This document shows positions 33,972 to 42,892 of a stretch of 64,000 bases of DNA, in pieces. Below the pieces are notes generated by a model. The model made no database searches, was not told the DNA's origin, and was given only the letters and a program-made list of their open reading frames with translations. Each line of letters starts with the position of its first letter. Position 1 is the first letter of the stretch. The position numbers and the translations under genes are program-made. The stretch comes from Streptomyces fodineus (GTDB lineage: Bacteria; Actinomycetota; Actinomycetes; Streptomycetales; Streptomycetaceae): assembly GCF_001735805.1 (NCBI RefSeq), contig NZ_CP017248.1, positions 6,200,001 to 6,264,000 on the forward strand, given 5' to 3'.

Positions 33972-36251
33972 ATGGCTCAACAGGCGGGGACCCAGACCGG
34001 TGAGCGGCGGCTCGCCGTGCTCGAAGGTGTGCTGGAACGCATCACGTACGCCAATGAGGAGAACGGCTACACGGTCGCCCGGGTCGACACGGGAAGAGGC
34101 GGTGGTGATCTGCTCACGGTCGTCGGCGCGCTGCTCGGTGCCCAAGTCGGTGAATCCCTCCGCATGGAGGGGCGGTGGGGTTCGCACGCGCAGTACGGCA
34201 AGCAGTTCCACGTCGAGAACTACACGACCGTGCTGCCCGCCACCGTCCAGGGCATCCGGCGTTATCTGGGGTCCGGGCTGGTCAAGGGGATCGGGCCCGT
34301 CTTCGCCGACCGGATCACGCAGCACTTCGGCATGGACACGCTCCGGGTCATCGAGGAGGAGCCCAAGCGGCTCATCGAGGTGCCGGGGCTGGGGCCCAAG
34401 CGGACCAGGAAGATCGCCGACGCCTGGGAGGAGCAGAAGGCGATCAAGGAGGTCATGCTCTTCCTGCAGACCGTCGAGGTGTCCACCTCGATCGCCGTGC
34501 GGATCTACAAGAAGTACGGGGACGCGTCGATCTCCGTCGTCAAGGACCATCCCTACCGGCTCGCCGCCGACGTCTGGGGCATCGGGTTCCTCACGGCCGA
34601 CAAGATCGCCCAGTCCGTCGGCATCCCGCACGACAGCCCGGAGCGGGTCAAGGCGGGGCTGCAGTACGCCCTGTCGCAGTCCGCCGACCAGGGGCACTGC
34701 TTCCTGCCGGAGGAGCGGCTGATCTCCGACGCCGTGAAGCTGCTCGCCGTTGACACCGGGCTTGTCATCGAGTGCCTCGCCGAGCTGGCCGAGCCGGCAG
34801 ACGACGGTGACGATCCCGGTGTCGTACGGGAGAAGGTGCCCGGCCCGGACGGTGACGCCGACCGGCCCGTCACGGCCGTGTACCTCGTGCCCTTCCACCG
34901 TGCCGAGCTGTCCCTGTCCGCCCAGCTGCTGCGCCTGCTGCGGACGGACGAGGACCGGATGCCGGCCTTCCGGGACGTCGACTGGGCGAAGGCCCTCGGC
35001 TGGCTGAGGGGCCGTACCGGCGCCGATCTCGCCCCGGAGCAGGAAGCCGCCGTCAAGCTGGCGCTCAGCGAGAAGGTCGCCGTGCTGACGGGCGGGCCCG
35101 GCTGCGGCAAGTCCTTCACCGTTCGCTCGATCGTGGAGCTGGCCCGTGCCAAGCGGGCCAAGGTGCTGCTGGCCGCCCCCACCGGGCGGGCCGCCAAGCG
35201 GCTGGCCGAGCTGACCGGCGCCGAGGCCTCCACCGTGCACCGGCTGCTGGAGCTGAAGCCCGGCGGGGACGCCGCCTATGACCGGGACCGGCCGCTCGAC
35301 GCCGACCTCGTCGTCGTGGACGAGGCCTCCATGCTGGATCTGCTGCTGGCCAACAAGCTCGTCAAGGCCGTACCGCCCGGCGCCCATCTCCTCTTCGTCG
35401 GGGACGTGGACCAGCTGCCCAGCGTGGGGGCCGGGGAGGTGCTCCGTGACCTGCTCGCCGACGGCAGCCCCGTCCCGGCCGTCCGGCTGACCCGTGTCTT
35501 CCGGCAGGCTCAGCAGTCCGGTGTCGTGACCAACGCACACCGGATCAACGCCGGGCAGCACCCGGTCACCGACGGGATGAAGGACTTCTTCCTCTTCGTG
35601 GAGGACGATACGGAAGAGGCGGGGCGGCTCACCGTGGACGTGGCCGCCCGTCGGATTCCGGCCAAGTTCGGGCTCGATCCACGCCGGGACATCCAGGTTC
35701 TGGCGCCCATGCACCGGGGGCCGGCCGGGGCCGGGGCGCTGAACGGGCTGCTCCAGCAGGCCATCACCCCCGGCCGGCCCGATGTGCCGGAGAAGCGGTT
35801 CGGCGGACGGGTCTTCCGGGTCGGCGACAAGGTCACCCAGATTCGCAACAATTACGAGAAAGGGAAGAACGGAGTCTTCAACGGCACCGTGGGCGTCGTC
35901 ACCTCGCTCGACCCGGTCGACCAGCGCCTGACGGTGCTGACGGACGAGGACGAGGAGGTTCCGTACGAATTCGATGAACTGGACGAACTGGCACATGCGT
36001 ACGCGGTGACCATCCACCGCTCCCAGGGGAGTGAATATCCCGCCGTGGTGATTCCGGTCACCACCGGGGCATGGATGATGCTCCAGCGGAACCTCCTCTA
36101 TACGGCGGTCACCCGGGCCAAGCGGCTGGTTGTCCTCGTCGGTTCGCGCAAGGCGATCGGGCAGGCCGTGCGCACGGTGTCGGCCGGACGGCGGTGCACG
36201 GCCCTCGACTTCAGGCTCAGCACGAAAAATGATCGATCAAATGAGTCATGA
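33972..36251 (+). CDS. recD2: ATP-dependent RecD-like DNA helicase (RecD2)
   Basis: A 759-residue superfamily 1B 5'-3' helicase. The N-terminal OB-like region and helix-hairpin-helix repeats (GLVKGIGPVFADRI, LIEVPGLGPKRTRKIA, VWGIGFLTADKIA) distinguish RecD2 from RecD. Helicase motifs: Walker A GGPGCGKSFT (about 374), DLVVVDEASMLD, VGDVDQLPSVGAG, VFRQA, VTIHRSQGSEY and YTAVTRAK. It acts alone in DNA repair and replication-fork processing, without RecBC. ATG 33972 has no strong ribosome binding site. It is followed by a hairpin terminator. Confidence 0.93.
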   Translation: MAQQAGTQTGERRLAVLEGVLERITYANEENGYTVARVDTGRGGGDLLTVVGALLGAQVGESLRMEGRWGSHAQYGKQFHVENYTTVLPATVQGIRRYLGSGLVKGIGPVFADRITQHFGMDTLRVIEEEPKRLIEVPGLGPKRTRKIADAWEEQKAIKEVMLFLQTVEVSTSIAVRIYKKYGDASISVVKDHPYRLAADVWGIGFLTADKIAQSVGIPHDSPERVKAGLQYALSQSADQGHCFLPEERLISDAVKLLAVDTGLVIECLAELAEPADDGDDPGVVREKVPGPDGDADRPVTAVYLVPFHRAELSLSAQLLRLLRTDEDRMPAFRDVDWAKALGWLRGRTGADLAPEQEAAVKLALSEKVAVLTGGPGCGKSFTVRSIVELARAKRAKVLLAAPTGRAAKRLAELTGAEASTVHRLLELKPGGDAAYDRDRPLDADLVVVDEASMLDLLLANKLVKAVPPGAHLLFVGDVDQLPSVGAGEVLRDLLADGSPVPAVRLTRVFRQAQQSGVVTNAHRINAGQHPVTDGMKDFFLFVEDDTEEAGRLTVDVAARRIPAKFGLDPRRDIQVLAPMHRGPAGAGALNGLLQQAITPGRPDVPEKRFGGRVFRVGDKVTQIRNNYEKGKNGVFNGTVGVVTSLDPVDQRLTVLTDEDEEVPYEFDELDELAHAYAVTIHRSQGSEYPAVVIPVTTGAWMMLQRNLLYTAVTRAKRLVVLVGSRKAIGQAVRTVSAGRRCTALDFRLSTKNDRSNES

Positions 36252-36271
36252 AGGTCACAGAGCCTTCCAGT

Positions 36272-36290
36272 TGCCCCCTTCGAGGGGGCA
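36272..36290 (+). terminator. Hairpin terminator after recD2
   Basis: TGCCCCCT at 36272-36279 pairs with AGGGGGCA at 36283-36290 around the loop TCG, 20 bases after the recD2 stop. A compact GC-rich stem with no T tract. Confidence 0.65.
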
Positions 36291-36301
36291 GGATGAGCAG
36301 G

Positions 36302-36324
36302 TTGGCGGCACTGAGTGCCGCCAA
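36302..36324 (+). promoter_or_regulatory. Perfect inverted repeat upstream of gltA
   Basis: TTGGCGGCAC at 36302-36311 and GTGCCGCCAA at 36315-36324 are perfect inverted arms with a three-base spacer, 105 bases before the gltA start. It may be a second terminator stem or an operator in the citrate synthase promoter region. Confidence 0.45.
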
Positions 36325-36429
36325 TAGGCCCAATGGTCGACCCCGAGTGCACTCTCCTGAGCCAAATGGGGGATGGTAGAGACAGTCAGGGCACCTCGAA
36401 GATGAGGCACTACGTCGGTGAGGGAAGAC

Positions 36430-37719
36430 GTGAGCGACAACTCTGTAGTACTGCGGTACGGCGACGGTGAGTACACCTACCCGGTGGTCGACAGCACCGT
36501 CGGCGACAAGGGCTTCGACATCGGGAAGCTCCGCGCCCAGACCGGTCTGGTGACGCTGGACAGCGGATACGGCAACACGGCCGCCTATAAATCCGCCGTC
36601 ACCTACCTCGACGGCGAGGCGGGCATCCTCCGCTACCGCGGCTACCCCATCGAGCAGCTGGCCGAGCGCTCCACCTTCCTCGAGGTGGCGTACCTGCTGA
36701 TCAACGGCGAGCTGCCCACCGTCGACGAGCTCTCGACGTTCAAGAACGACATCACGCGGCACACCCTGCTGCACGAGGACGTCAAGAACTTCTACAAGGG
36801 CTTCCCGCGCGACGCCCACCCGATGGCCATGCTGTCCTCGGTCGTCTCGGCGCTGTCCACCTTCTACCAGGACAGCCACAACCCGCACGACGAGAAGCAG
36901 CGCGACCTCTCCACGATCCGGCTGCTCGCCAAGCTCCCGACGATCGCGGCGTACGCGTACAAGAAGTCGATCGGCCACCCGTTCGTCTACCCGCGCAACG
37001 ACCTCGGCTACGTCGAGAACTTCCTGCGCATGACCTTCTCGGTCCCGGCGCAGGAGTTCGAGCTGGACCCGGTCGTCGTCGCCGCGCTCGACAAGCTGCT
37101 GATCCTGCACGCCGACCACGAGCAGAACTGTTCGACCTCGACGGTCCGCCTGGTCGGCTCGTCGCAGGCCAACATGTTCGCGTCGATCTCGGCCGGCATC
37201 AGCGCGCTGTGGGGCCCGCTGCACGGCGGTGCCAACCAGTCCGTGCTGGAGATGCTCGAGGGCATCCGCGACTCCGGCTCCGACGTCGACACCTTCATCC
37301 GCAAGGTGAAGAACAAGGAGGACGGCGTCCGTCTGATGGGCTTCGGCCACCGGGTCTACAAGAACTTCGACCCGCGCGCCAAGATCATCAAGGCCGCCGC
37401 GCACGATGTGCTCTCCGCGCTGGGCAAGGAGGACGAGCTCCTCGACATCGCCCTGAAGCTGGAGGAGCACGCGCTGTCCGACGACTACTTCGTCGAGCGC
37501 AAGCTGTACCCGAACGTCGACTTCTACACCGGTCTGATCTACCGGGCCATGGGCTTCCCGACCGAGATGTTCACGGTCCTGTTCGCCCTCGGCCGCCTGC
37601 CGGGCTGGATCGCCCAGTGGACCGAGATGATCAAGGAGCCGGGCTCCCGCATCGGCCGCCCGCGCCAGATCTACACGGGCGTGGAGCTGCGCGACTTCGT
37701 GCCGGTCGAGCAGCGCTGA
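36430..37719 (+). CDS. gltA: Citrate synthase
   Basis: A 429-residue type II (hexameric-type length) citrate synthase, the entry enzyme of the TCA cycle joining oxaloacetate and acetyl-CoA. Signatures: ILRYRGYPIEQLAE, LHADHEQNCSTSTVR, the substrate His in GPLHGGANQ, GFGHRVYKNFDPRA with the catalytic His and Arg, and LYPNVDFYTGL with the catalytic Asp. The start is GTG 36430, three bases after GAGGGAA; a GTG at 36418 is four codons further up. It is followed by a terminator at 37780-37832. Confidence 0.96.
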   Translation: MSDNSVVLRYGDGEYTYPVVDSTVGDKGFDIGKLRAQTGLVTLDSGYGNTAAYKSAVTYLDGEAGILRYRGYPIEQLAERSTFLEVAYLLINGELPTVDELSTFKNDITRHTLLHEDVKNFYKGFPRDAHPMAMLSSVVSALSTFYQDSHNPHDEKQRDLSTIRLLAKLPTIAAYAYKKSIGHPFVYPRNDLGYVENFLRMTFSVPAQEFELDPVVVAALDKLLILHADHEQNCSTSTVRLVGSSQANMFASISAGISALWGPLHGGANQSVLEMLEGIRDSGSDVDTFIRKVKNKEDGVRLMGFGHRVYKNFDPRAKIIKAAAHDVLSALGKEDELLDIALKLEEHALSDDYFVERKLYPNVDFYTGLIYRAMGFPTEMFTVLFALGRLPGWIAQWTEMIKEPGSRIGRPRQIYTGVELRDFVPVEQR

Positions 37720-37779
37720 GCGCAGTGAGTGACAGGGTCTGCCCTTGACCGGGTGGGCCCTGAAGCGGTCGTAAGAGCA

Positions 37780-37832
37780 GAAGGCGCCCTGAGACGCCGG
37801 TCCCCCCACGGGCCGACGACCAGGGCGCCTTC
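37780..37832 (+). terminator. Hairpin terminator after gltA
   Basis: GAAGGCGCCCT at 37780-37790 pairs perfectly with AGGGCGCCTTC at 37822-37832 across a 31-base loop that can form further pairs. It sits 60 bases after the gltA stop. Confidence 0.65.
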
Positions 37833-38146
37833 CCATGTCCCGGTGCGGATTCCCCCCACGGGATCCGGCCGGGCGCTCGGAGAGGACAGCGCCTGAATCG
37901 CTGTCGTCGAGCAGAATGAGCAAAACTCGTCCTGCTCCAGTGATGCGGTGCATCTGCCGGGACAACGCACGCTGGGAGGGCCGCTCAAAGCTTCCCGGCG
38001 CACGTGCCCCGGCAACGCATCTCTGAGGAAGTCCCCCAAGACATCCCCAGACGCCGGCTGACGCCCCCCAAGACGTCGTACCGACATCGCCAACTTAGAC
38101 CTTCGAACCCCTTCGATGGTTACGTTCGCATCACTGTGATCTGCGT

Positions 38147-38252
38147 CTCTTGCATATGTCCCTTAGGTACGCAAGAGCCCCGATACGACGATCGGAGCCC
38201 AAGCGTAAGGAAGATGCGCGAGCCTTGTGAAGAGCTTATGTGAGGCTCGCGC
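38147..38252 (+). ncRNA. Candidate structured RNA in gltA-copA intergenic region
   Basis: The 592-base gap between the convergent genes gltA and copA (37720-38311) has no supported gene, and from about 38090 is less GC-rich than the window. Three consecutive hairpins occur: CTCTTGC (38147-38153) with GCAAGAG (38171-38177); CCGAT (38180-38184) with ATCGG (38191-38195); and GCGCGAGCCT (38216-38225) with AGGCTCGCGC (38243-38252). This could be a small RNA or an extended terminator array. No clear promoter or Rfam family is recognised. Strand is uncertain. Confidence 0.3.
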
Positions 38253-38311
38253 CGGACTCTAGAGGGTCTCTTACTTCGACTGAGGTGAACCGCCGGTAAC
38301 ACCAGGGGACT

Positions 38312-40573
38312 TCAGCGGAAGCGGCGCAGCCGCAGGCTGTTGGTCACCACGAAGACCGACGAGAAGGCCATCGCCGCGCCGGCGATCATCGGATTGAGCA
38401 GCCCGGCCGCGGCCAGCGGCAGCGCGGCCACGTTGTAGCCGAAGGCCCACACCAGGTTCCCCTTGATCGTGGCCAGCGTCCGCCGGGACAGCCGGATGGC
38501 GTCGGCGGCGACCCGCAGATCTCCCCGTACCAGGGTCAGGTCGCCGGCCTCGATCGCCGCGTCCGTGCCGGTGCCCATGGCCAGGCCCAGGTCGGCGGTG
38601 GCGAGCGCGGCCGCGTCGTTCACGCCGTCGCCGACCATCGCCACGGCCCGCCCCTCGCGCTGCAGCCGTCGTACGACGTCCACCTTGTCCTCGGGGAGCA
38701 CCTCGGCGAACACGTTCTGGGCGTCGATGCCGACGCTCTTCGCGACCGCCTCGGCGACCGTCCGGTTGTCCCCGGTGAGCAGCACCGGCGTGAGTCCGAG
38801 CGCGCGCAGCCCGCGGACCGCCTCGGCGCTGGTCTCCTTGATCGCGTCGGCGACGGCGAGGACCCCGCGGGCCCGTCCGTCCCAGCCCGCCACGACGGCC
38901 GTACGGCCCTCCTGCTCGGCCTGGCGTGCCGCGCGCGCCAGCTCCTGCGGCAGCCCGGCGGTGTTCTCGGCCAGTCGCCCCACGGCGACCTGCCGGCCCT
39001 CCACGCGTCCGCGTACGCCTCGCCCGGGGACGTTCTCGAAGTGCTCGACCCGCGGGAGTGCTCCGGCGCGTTCCTCTGCGCCGGCGGCGATCGCGCGGGC
39101 GACCGGGTGCTCGGAGGAGTGCTCCAGGGCGCCCGCGAGGCGCAGCACCTCCTTCTCGTCCTCGCCGTCGGCGACGTACACCCTCTGGAGCGTCATCTGG
39201 CCGGTGGTGACGGTGCCGGTCTTGTCGAGGACGACCGTGTCCACGCGGCGCGTGGACTCCAGCACCTCGGGGCCCTTGATGAGGATGCCGAGCTGGGCGC
39301 CGCGCCCGGTGCCGACCATCAGCGCGGTCGGTGTGGCGAGGCCGAGCGCGCAGGGGCAGGCGATGATCAGGACGGCGACGGCGGCCGTGAACGCGGCGGC
39401 CGTGTCGCCGGTGACGCCCAGCCACGCCCCGAAGGTGCCGAGCGCGATCAGGATGACCACCGGGACGAAGACCGCGGAGATCCGGTCGGCGAGCCGCTGC
39501 ACCTCGGCCTTGCCGTTCTGCGCGTCCTCCACGAGCCGCGCCATCCGCGCGAGCTGGGTGTCGGCGCCGATCCGGGTCGCCTCGACGACCAGCCGGCCGC
39601 CCGCGTTGACCGTGGCGCCGGTGACCGGGTCGCCGGGTCCGACGTCCACCGGCACCGACTCGCCGGTCAGCATGGCCGCGTCCACGGCGGAGATGCCCTC
39701 GACCACCGTGCCGTCCGTGGCGATCTTCTCGCCGGGCCGTACGACGAACCGGTCGCCGACGGCCAGGGACGCGACGGGGACCCGTACCTCACGGCCGTCC
39801 CGCAGTACCGCGACGTCCTTGGCGCCCAGCTCCATCAGCGCCCTCAGGGCCGCACCCGCGCGGCGCTTGGAGCGGGCCTCCAGATAGCGGCCGAGCAGGA
39901 TCAGGGCGACGACGCCGGCGGCGACCTCCAGATAGACGGTGGAGGCGCCGTCCATGCGCGAGACCGTGAAGCGGAACTCGTCGTGGATGCCGGTCATGCC
40001 CGCGTCACCGAGGAACAGCGCCCACAGCGACCAGCCGAACGCGGCCAGCGTGCCGACCGAGACCAGGGTGTCCATGGTGGCGGCGCCGTGCCGGAGGTTG
40101 GTCCAAGCGGCCCGGTGGAAGGGCGCGCCGCCCCAGACGACGACGGGTGCGGCGAGGGTCAGGGAGAGCCACTGCCAGTTGTCGAACTGCAGCGCCGGGA
40201 TCATCGCGAGCAGGACCACGGGCGCGGCGAGCAGCGCGGAGACGAGCAGGCGGTGGCGCAGGGCGCCGAGTTCGGGGTCCCGCTCGGGGGTGTCGGGGGC
40301 CGCCTCGGGTTCGGGCTCCGGCGGCGCGGGTTCCTCGGCGGTGTAGCCCGTCTTCTCCACGGTGGCGATCAGGTCGTCCAGCCGCACGCCCTCGCCGAAG
40401 GCGATCTTCGCCTTCTCGGTGGCGAAGTTGACGGTGGCGCTGACGCCCTCCATCCGGTTGAGCTTCTTCTCCACCCGGGCGGCGCAGGAGGCGCAGGTCA
40501 TCCCACCGATCAGCAGCTCGACCTCGGATGTGCCGCCTATCGCGGTCTCGTTCTGTGCGGTGGTGCTGGTCAT
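38312..40573 (-). CDS. copA: Copper-translocating P1B-type ATPase
   Basis: A 753-residue heavy-metal ATPase. The N-terminal heavy-metal domain has GMTCASC with Cys27 and Cys30. About eight membrane helices follow, with the CPC motif (about 405) typical of Cu(I) pumps. Further motifs are TGES (actuator), phosphorylation site DKTGT (about 450), SEHP (nucleotide domain) and GDGVNDAAAL. It exports cytoplasmic Cu(I). It lies 190 bases downstream of copZ on the same strand, and a CsoR-type box precedes copZ, so copper induction of both is likely. Confidence 0.95.
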   Translation of the reverse strand: MTSTTAQNETAIGGTSEVELLIGGMTCASCAARVEKKLNRMEGVSATVNFATEKAKIAFGEGVRLDDLIATVEKTGYTAEEPAPPEPEPEAAPDTPERDPELGALRHRLLVSALLAAPVVLLAMIPALQFDNWQWLSLTLAAPVVVWGGAPFHRAAWTNLRHGAATMDTLVSVGTLAAFGWSLWALFLGDAGMTGIHDEFRFTVSRMDGASTVYLEVAAGVVALILLGRYLEARSKRRAGAALRALMELGAKDVAVLRDGREVRVPVASLAVGDRFVVRPGEKIATDGTVVEGISAVDAAMLTGESVPVDVGPGDPVTGATVNAGGRLVVEATRIGADTQLARMARLVEDAQNGKAEVQRLADRISAVFVPVVILIALGTFGAWLGVTGDTAAAFTAAVAVLIIACPCALGLATPTALMVGTGRGAQLGILIKGPEVLESTRRVDTVVLDKTGTVTTGQMTLQRVYVADGEDEKEVLRLAGALEHSSEHPVARAIAAGAEERAGALPRVEHFENVPGRGVRGRVEGRQVAVGRLAENTAGLPQELARAARQAEQEGRTAVVAGWDGRARGVLAVADAIKETSAEAVRGLRALGLTPVLLTGDNRTVAEAVAKSVGIDAQNVFAEVLPEDKVDVVRRLQREGRAVAMVGDGVNDAAALATADLGLAMGTGTDAAIEAGDLTLVRGDLRVAADAIRLSRRTLATIKGNLVWAFGYNVAALPLAAAGLLNPMIAGAAMAFSSVFVVTNSLRLRRFR

Positions 40574-40763
40574 GTCCGGACTCCAGACATCGGACCGGAC
40601 CGCGCGGATCCAGTATCAGCTGGTCGGCACGGCCCGGTCGGGGAAAGGTTTCGGCTCCCGGATACGGGTCGGGACCGGTCGTTCGAGCCCTGTGTCCCAG
40701 GTCTTGTCGTACGGCTTCCACGAGACCTGTCTCGCGTCGTCGGAGCCGTACGCGCCCTGTCTC

Positions 40764-41003
40764 TCAGGCCCTGCCGGTCAGCTCGAAGCCGGCCTCGTCC
40801 ACGGCGGCGCGCACGGCCTCGTCGTCGAGCGGGGTCTCGGAGACCACCGTCACCTCGCCGGTGGACGCCACGGCCTTCACCGAGCTGACGCCGGGGATCT
40901 GGGAGATCTCGCCGGAGACGGAGCCTTCGCAGTGGCCACAGCTCATGCCGGTCACCTTGTAGACGGTGGTGACGGAGCCCGGGGTGTCGGTGTGGGCGGT
41001 CAT
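40764..41003 (-). CDS. copZ: Copper chaperone (heavy-metal-associated domain)
   Basis: A 79-residue single HMA-domain protein: VYKVTGMSCGHCEGSVSGEI carries the CxxC metal site, and the chain ends VDEAGFELTGRA in the standard beta-alpha-beta-beta-alpha-beta fold. ATG 41003 follows GAGGAG by seven bases. It delivers Cu(I) to CopA. The perfect CsoR-like box at 41072-41088 lies 68 bases upstream. Confidence 0.92.
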   Translation of the reverse strand: MTAHTDTPGSVTTVYKVTGMSCGHCEGSVSGEISQIPGVSSVKAVASTGEVTVVSETPLDDEAVRAAVDEAGFELTGRA

Positions 41004-41071
41004 GTCGTTACTCCTCGTGGAGGCGTGTGGGGCCGATGGGGTCCGCGGGGGATCCCCACGTTTCTCAGGGT

Positions 41072-41088
41072 ATACCCCTAGGGGGTAT
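41072..41088 (-). promoter_or_regulatory. CsoR-type copper operator
   Basis: ATACCCC-TAG-GGGGTAT is a perfect 7+3+7 inverted repeat matching the G/C-run, TA-flanked operators bound by the copper sensor CsoR. It lies upstream of copZ and overlaps the stop codon of the prsW gene (41078-41080). CsoR releases DNA when Cu(I) binds, so copZ-copA should be copper-inducible. No csoR gene is in the window. Confidence 0.75.
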
Positions 41089-42028
41089 TTCTCCAAGCGG
41101 CGTCCCGGCGCGCCAGAGACCGCACCCAGCCGACCCCCGCCAGGGCCACCAGGGCCAGTCCGCCGACCGAGAACAACGTGAAAAGGTGCTGCTGCGTGGC
41201 GCTCGGCCCCACGAGGTGACCCAGCGCGAACAGCCGGTTCTCCAGGCCGGTCCGGGTCAGCCGGGCGGCCATCCAGATAGCGAGGCCGTGCGTGGAGTCC
41301 CACAGGACGTGCAGCAGGGAGACGCCCAGGTAGGTGCCGACGACCGGCGCGGCGAGACGGAAGCGCCCGTTCAGGCGGCGCCGGGACAGCAGGACGCCGC
41401 CGGCGATCGCGGTCCACAGGCCGTGCCCGAGGGGGGTGAGGACCCCGCGCAGGATCTCCGTCTCCAGCAGGTCGCGCAGATCGACGCCCTCGGTGGAGGC
41501 GGCAGCGGTGAAGGCGTACCCGGCGCTCTCCAGCGCCGCGAAACCGAAGCCGACGGCCGCGCCGAGCACCAGTCCGGCGCGCAGCCCGCGCAGGTACGGC
41601 TGCCGGCGCAGCACGAACACCAGCGCCGCGAGTTTGGCCGCCTCCTCGATCAGTCCGACGCCGGCGAACATCCCGGGGGACGGGCGCAGCGCGTACGACT
41701 CCATCGGCGAGGCGCCGAGCACCCCGAGGGTGCCGCCGGTCAGGAAGCAGCCGAGGACCGCGCTGACGCCCAGGTCGCGGCCGTGCCGCTCGTACGCCCA
41801 CAGGATGAACGCGACCGGCAGGAGAAAGCTGCCGAGCAGGATCAGCGTCGGCAGCAGCGCGCTGTTCCGCGTCTCGTACGTGACCCACGCGATCAGCGCC
41901 CACAGGGCGAGCCCGCCGCCCAGACAGCGCCGCCACAGGCCCGCGGCGATGCGGGGGTACGGCGGTGGCGGCTGCTGGGGGCCGGGGATGCGGGCCCTGG
42001 GTGTGCCGGGAGGCGGGGAGTGGCTCAC
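41078..42028 (-). CDS. PrsW-family intramembrane metalloprotease
   Basis: A 316-residue polytopic membrane protein with about eight helices. It carries the PrsW/CAAX-like motifs: LIEEAAKL (E-E-x-x-K), FAALESAGYA (F-x-x-x-E), and HGLW and SLLHVLWDS (metal His). PrsW proteases cleave anti-sigma factors or other membrane proteins within the bilayer; the substrate here is unknown. Start GTG 42028 after GAGGGGA. The stop codon is embedded in the CsoR box of the downstream copper operon. Confidence 0.88.
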   Translation of the reverse strand: MSHSPPPGTPRARIPGPQQPPPPYPRIAAGLWRRCLGGGLALWALIAWVTYETRNSALLPTLILLGSFLLPVAFILWAYERHGRDLGVSAVLGCFLTGGTLGVLGASPMESYALRPSPGMFAGVGLIEEAAKLAALVFVLRRQPYLRGLRAGLVLGAAVGFGFAALESAGYAFTAAASTEGVDLRDLLETEILRGVLTPLGHGLWTAIAGGVLLSRRRLNGRFRLAAPVVGTYLGVSLLHVLWDSTHGLAIWMAARLTRTGLENRLFALGHLVGPSATQQHLFTLFSVGGLALVALAGVGWVRSLARRDAAWRNTP

Positions 42029-42123
42029 GGGGGTCCCCTCGGACGGCGACGGGGCGTGCTGGGTGATTCATCCGCACTCTAGGCAGATGTGCCGGGCGTC
42101 GCAGTCCGGGTGACGCCCAGGGA

Positions 42124-42768
42124 TCAGCCGGGGCCGAGCCGGTCGCACGCCAGTGGTGCCAGGTACCGGATCAGGACGTCCTTGATCTCCTGCACATAGG
42201 CCGCGCGCTCGGCGCCCTCGTGGGCGAGGACCAGCTCCAGGCCGGACTTGTAGATGCCGAGGCAGACGTGCGCCGTGCGGGTGACGTCGGCCGGGGCGGC
42301 GCCGGGCATGAGGGAGGCGAGCAGGCTCTCGAGCCGGCTGATCAGGGTCGAGTGCAGCTGGTCGTGCGTCTCGGCCATCCGGCCCGGGATGTCGGGGCCG
42401 TGCATCAGGGCGAAGAAGACCGGGTGCTCGGTGTTGAAGGCCAGGAACCGGTCGATGGCGGAACCGATGGCCGTCTCCAGCGGGGTGGCGGGGTCGATGG
42501 GAGCCAGTGCCTCGCCGTAGGTGTCCCGCATCTCGTGGACGAGCCGGTCGCCCAGCTCGATCGCGATGGCCTCCTTGTTCGGGAAGAACTGGTAGAGCGT
42601 GCCCGGCGAGACGCCTGCCTCGCGGGCGATGGCGTTGGTGCTGGCGGCGGTGTAGCCGGTGGTGCAGAAGACCCGGGCGGCCGCTTCGAGCAGCTGGGCG
42701 ATACGGCGCTCCCCGCGGGCCTGCCGGCGGCGCGGCTGCTCCTTCTGTGTCTGTGGGTTGTCGGGCAC
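42124..42768 (-). CDS. TetR-family transcriptional regulator
   Basis: A 214-residue repressor. GTG 42768 begins VPDNPQTQKEQPRRRQ; the helix-turn-helix is FCTTGYTAASTNAIAREAG followed by VSPGTLYQFFPNKEAI. The C-terminal ligand domain is helical. It is divergent from the MMPL transporter with two matching palindromes between them, so it almost certainly represses the pump and itself, and is released by a hydrophobic ligand. The longer frame to 42957 overlaps the pump start and is not used. Confidence 0.9.
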   Translation of the reverse strand: MPDNPQTQKEQPRRRQARGERRIAQLLEAAARVFCTTGYTAASTNAIAREAGVSPGTLYQFFPNKEAIAIELGDRLVHEMRDTYGEALAPIDPATPLETAIGSAIDRFLAFNTEHPVFFALMHGPDIPGRMAETHDQLHSTLISRLESLLASLMPGAAPADVTRTAHVCLGIYKSGLELVLAHEGAERAAYVQEIKDVLIRYLAPLACDRLGPG

Positions 42769-42795
42769 GCGGTGTCCCCAGATCTCCAAACGGGA

Positions 42796-42825
42796 TTGAC
42801 AAACACGAGTGGTCGCTCGCATTCT
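42796..42825 (+). promoter_or_regulatory. Promoter of the MMPL transporter gene
   Basis: TTGACA at 42796-42801 and CATTCT at 42820-42825, spaced by 18 bases, form a -35/-10 pair. The left TetR palindrome fills the spacer and the right one covers the transcript start. Confidence 0.5.
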
Positions 42826-42853
42826 GTGAAAACGCGAGCGATCTCTCGTGTTT
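42801..42853 (+). promoter_or_regulatory. Double TetR operator
   Basis: Two 14-base near-palindromes, CGAGTGGTCGCTCG (42806-42819) and CGAGCGATCTCTCG (42835-42848), share the symmetric ideal CGAGCGATCGCTCG. They are arranged so that the whole region, with arms at 42801-42820 and 42834-42853, is an inverted repeat matching at 18 of 20 positions. Centre-to-centre spacing is 29 bases. This is the arrangement expected for two TetR dimers controlling a divergent pair. Confidence 0.75.
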
Positions 42854-42892
42854 GCCAGTTTACGGTTTTCTCGGTGAAGGGGACACCGCACC

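Noticed and set aside
38004..38243. Small ORFs in the gltA-copA gap
   Set aside because: No ribosome binding site, no recognisable protein features, and they run through the hairpins.
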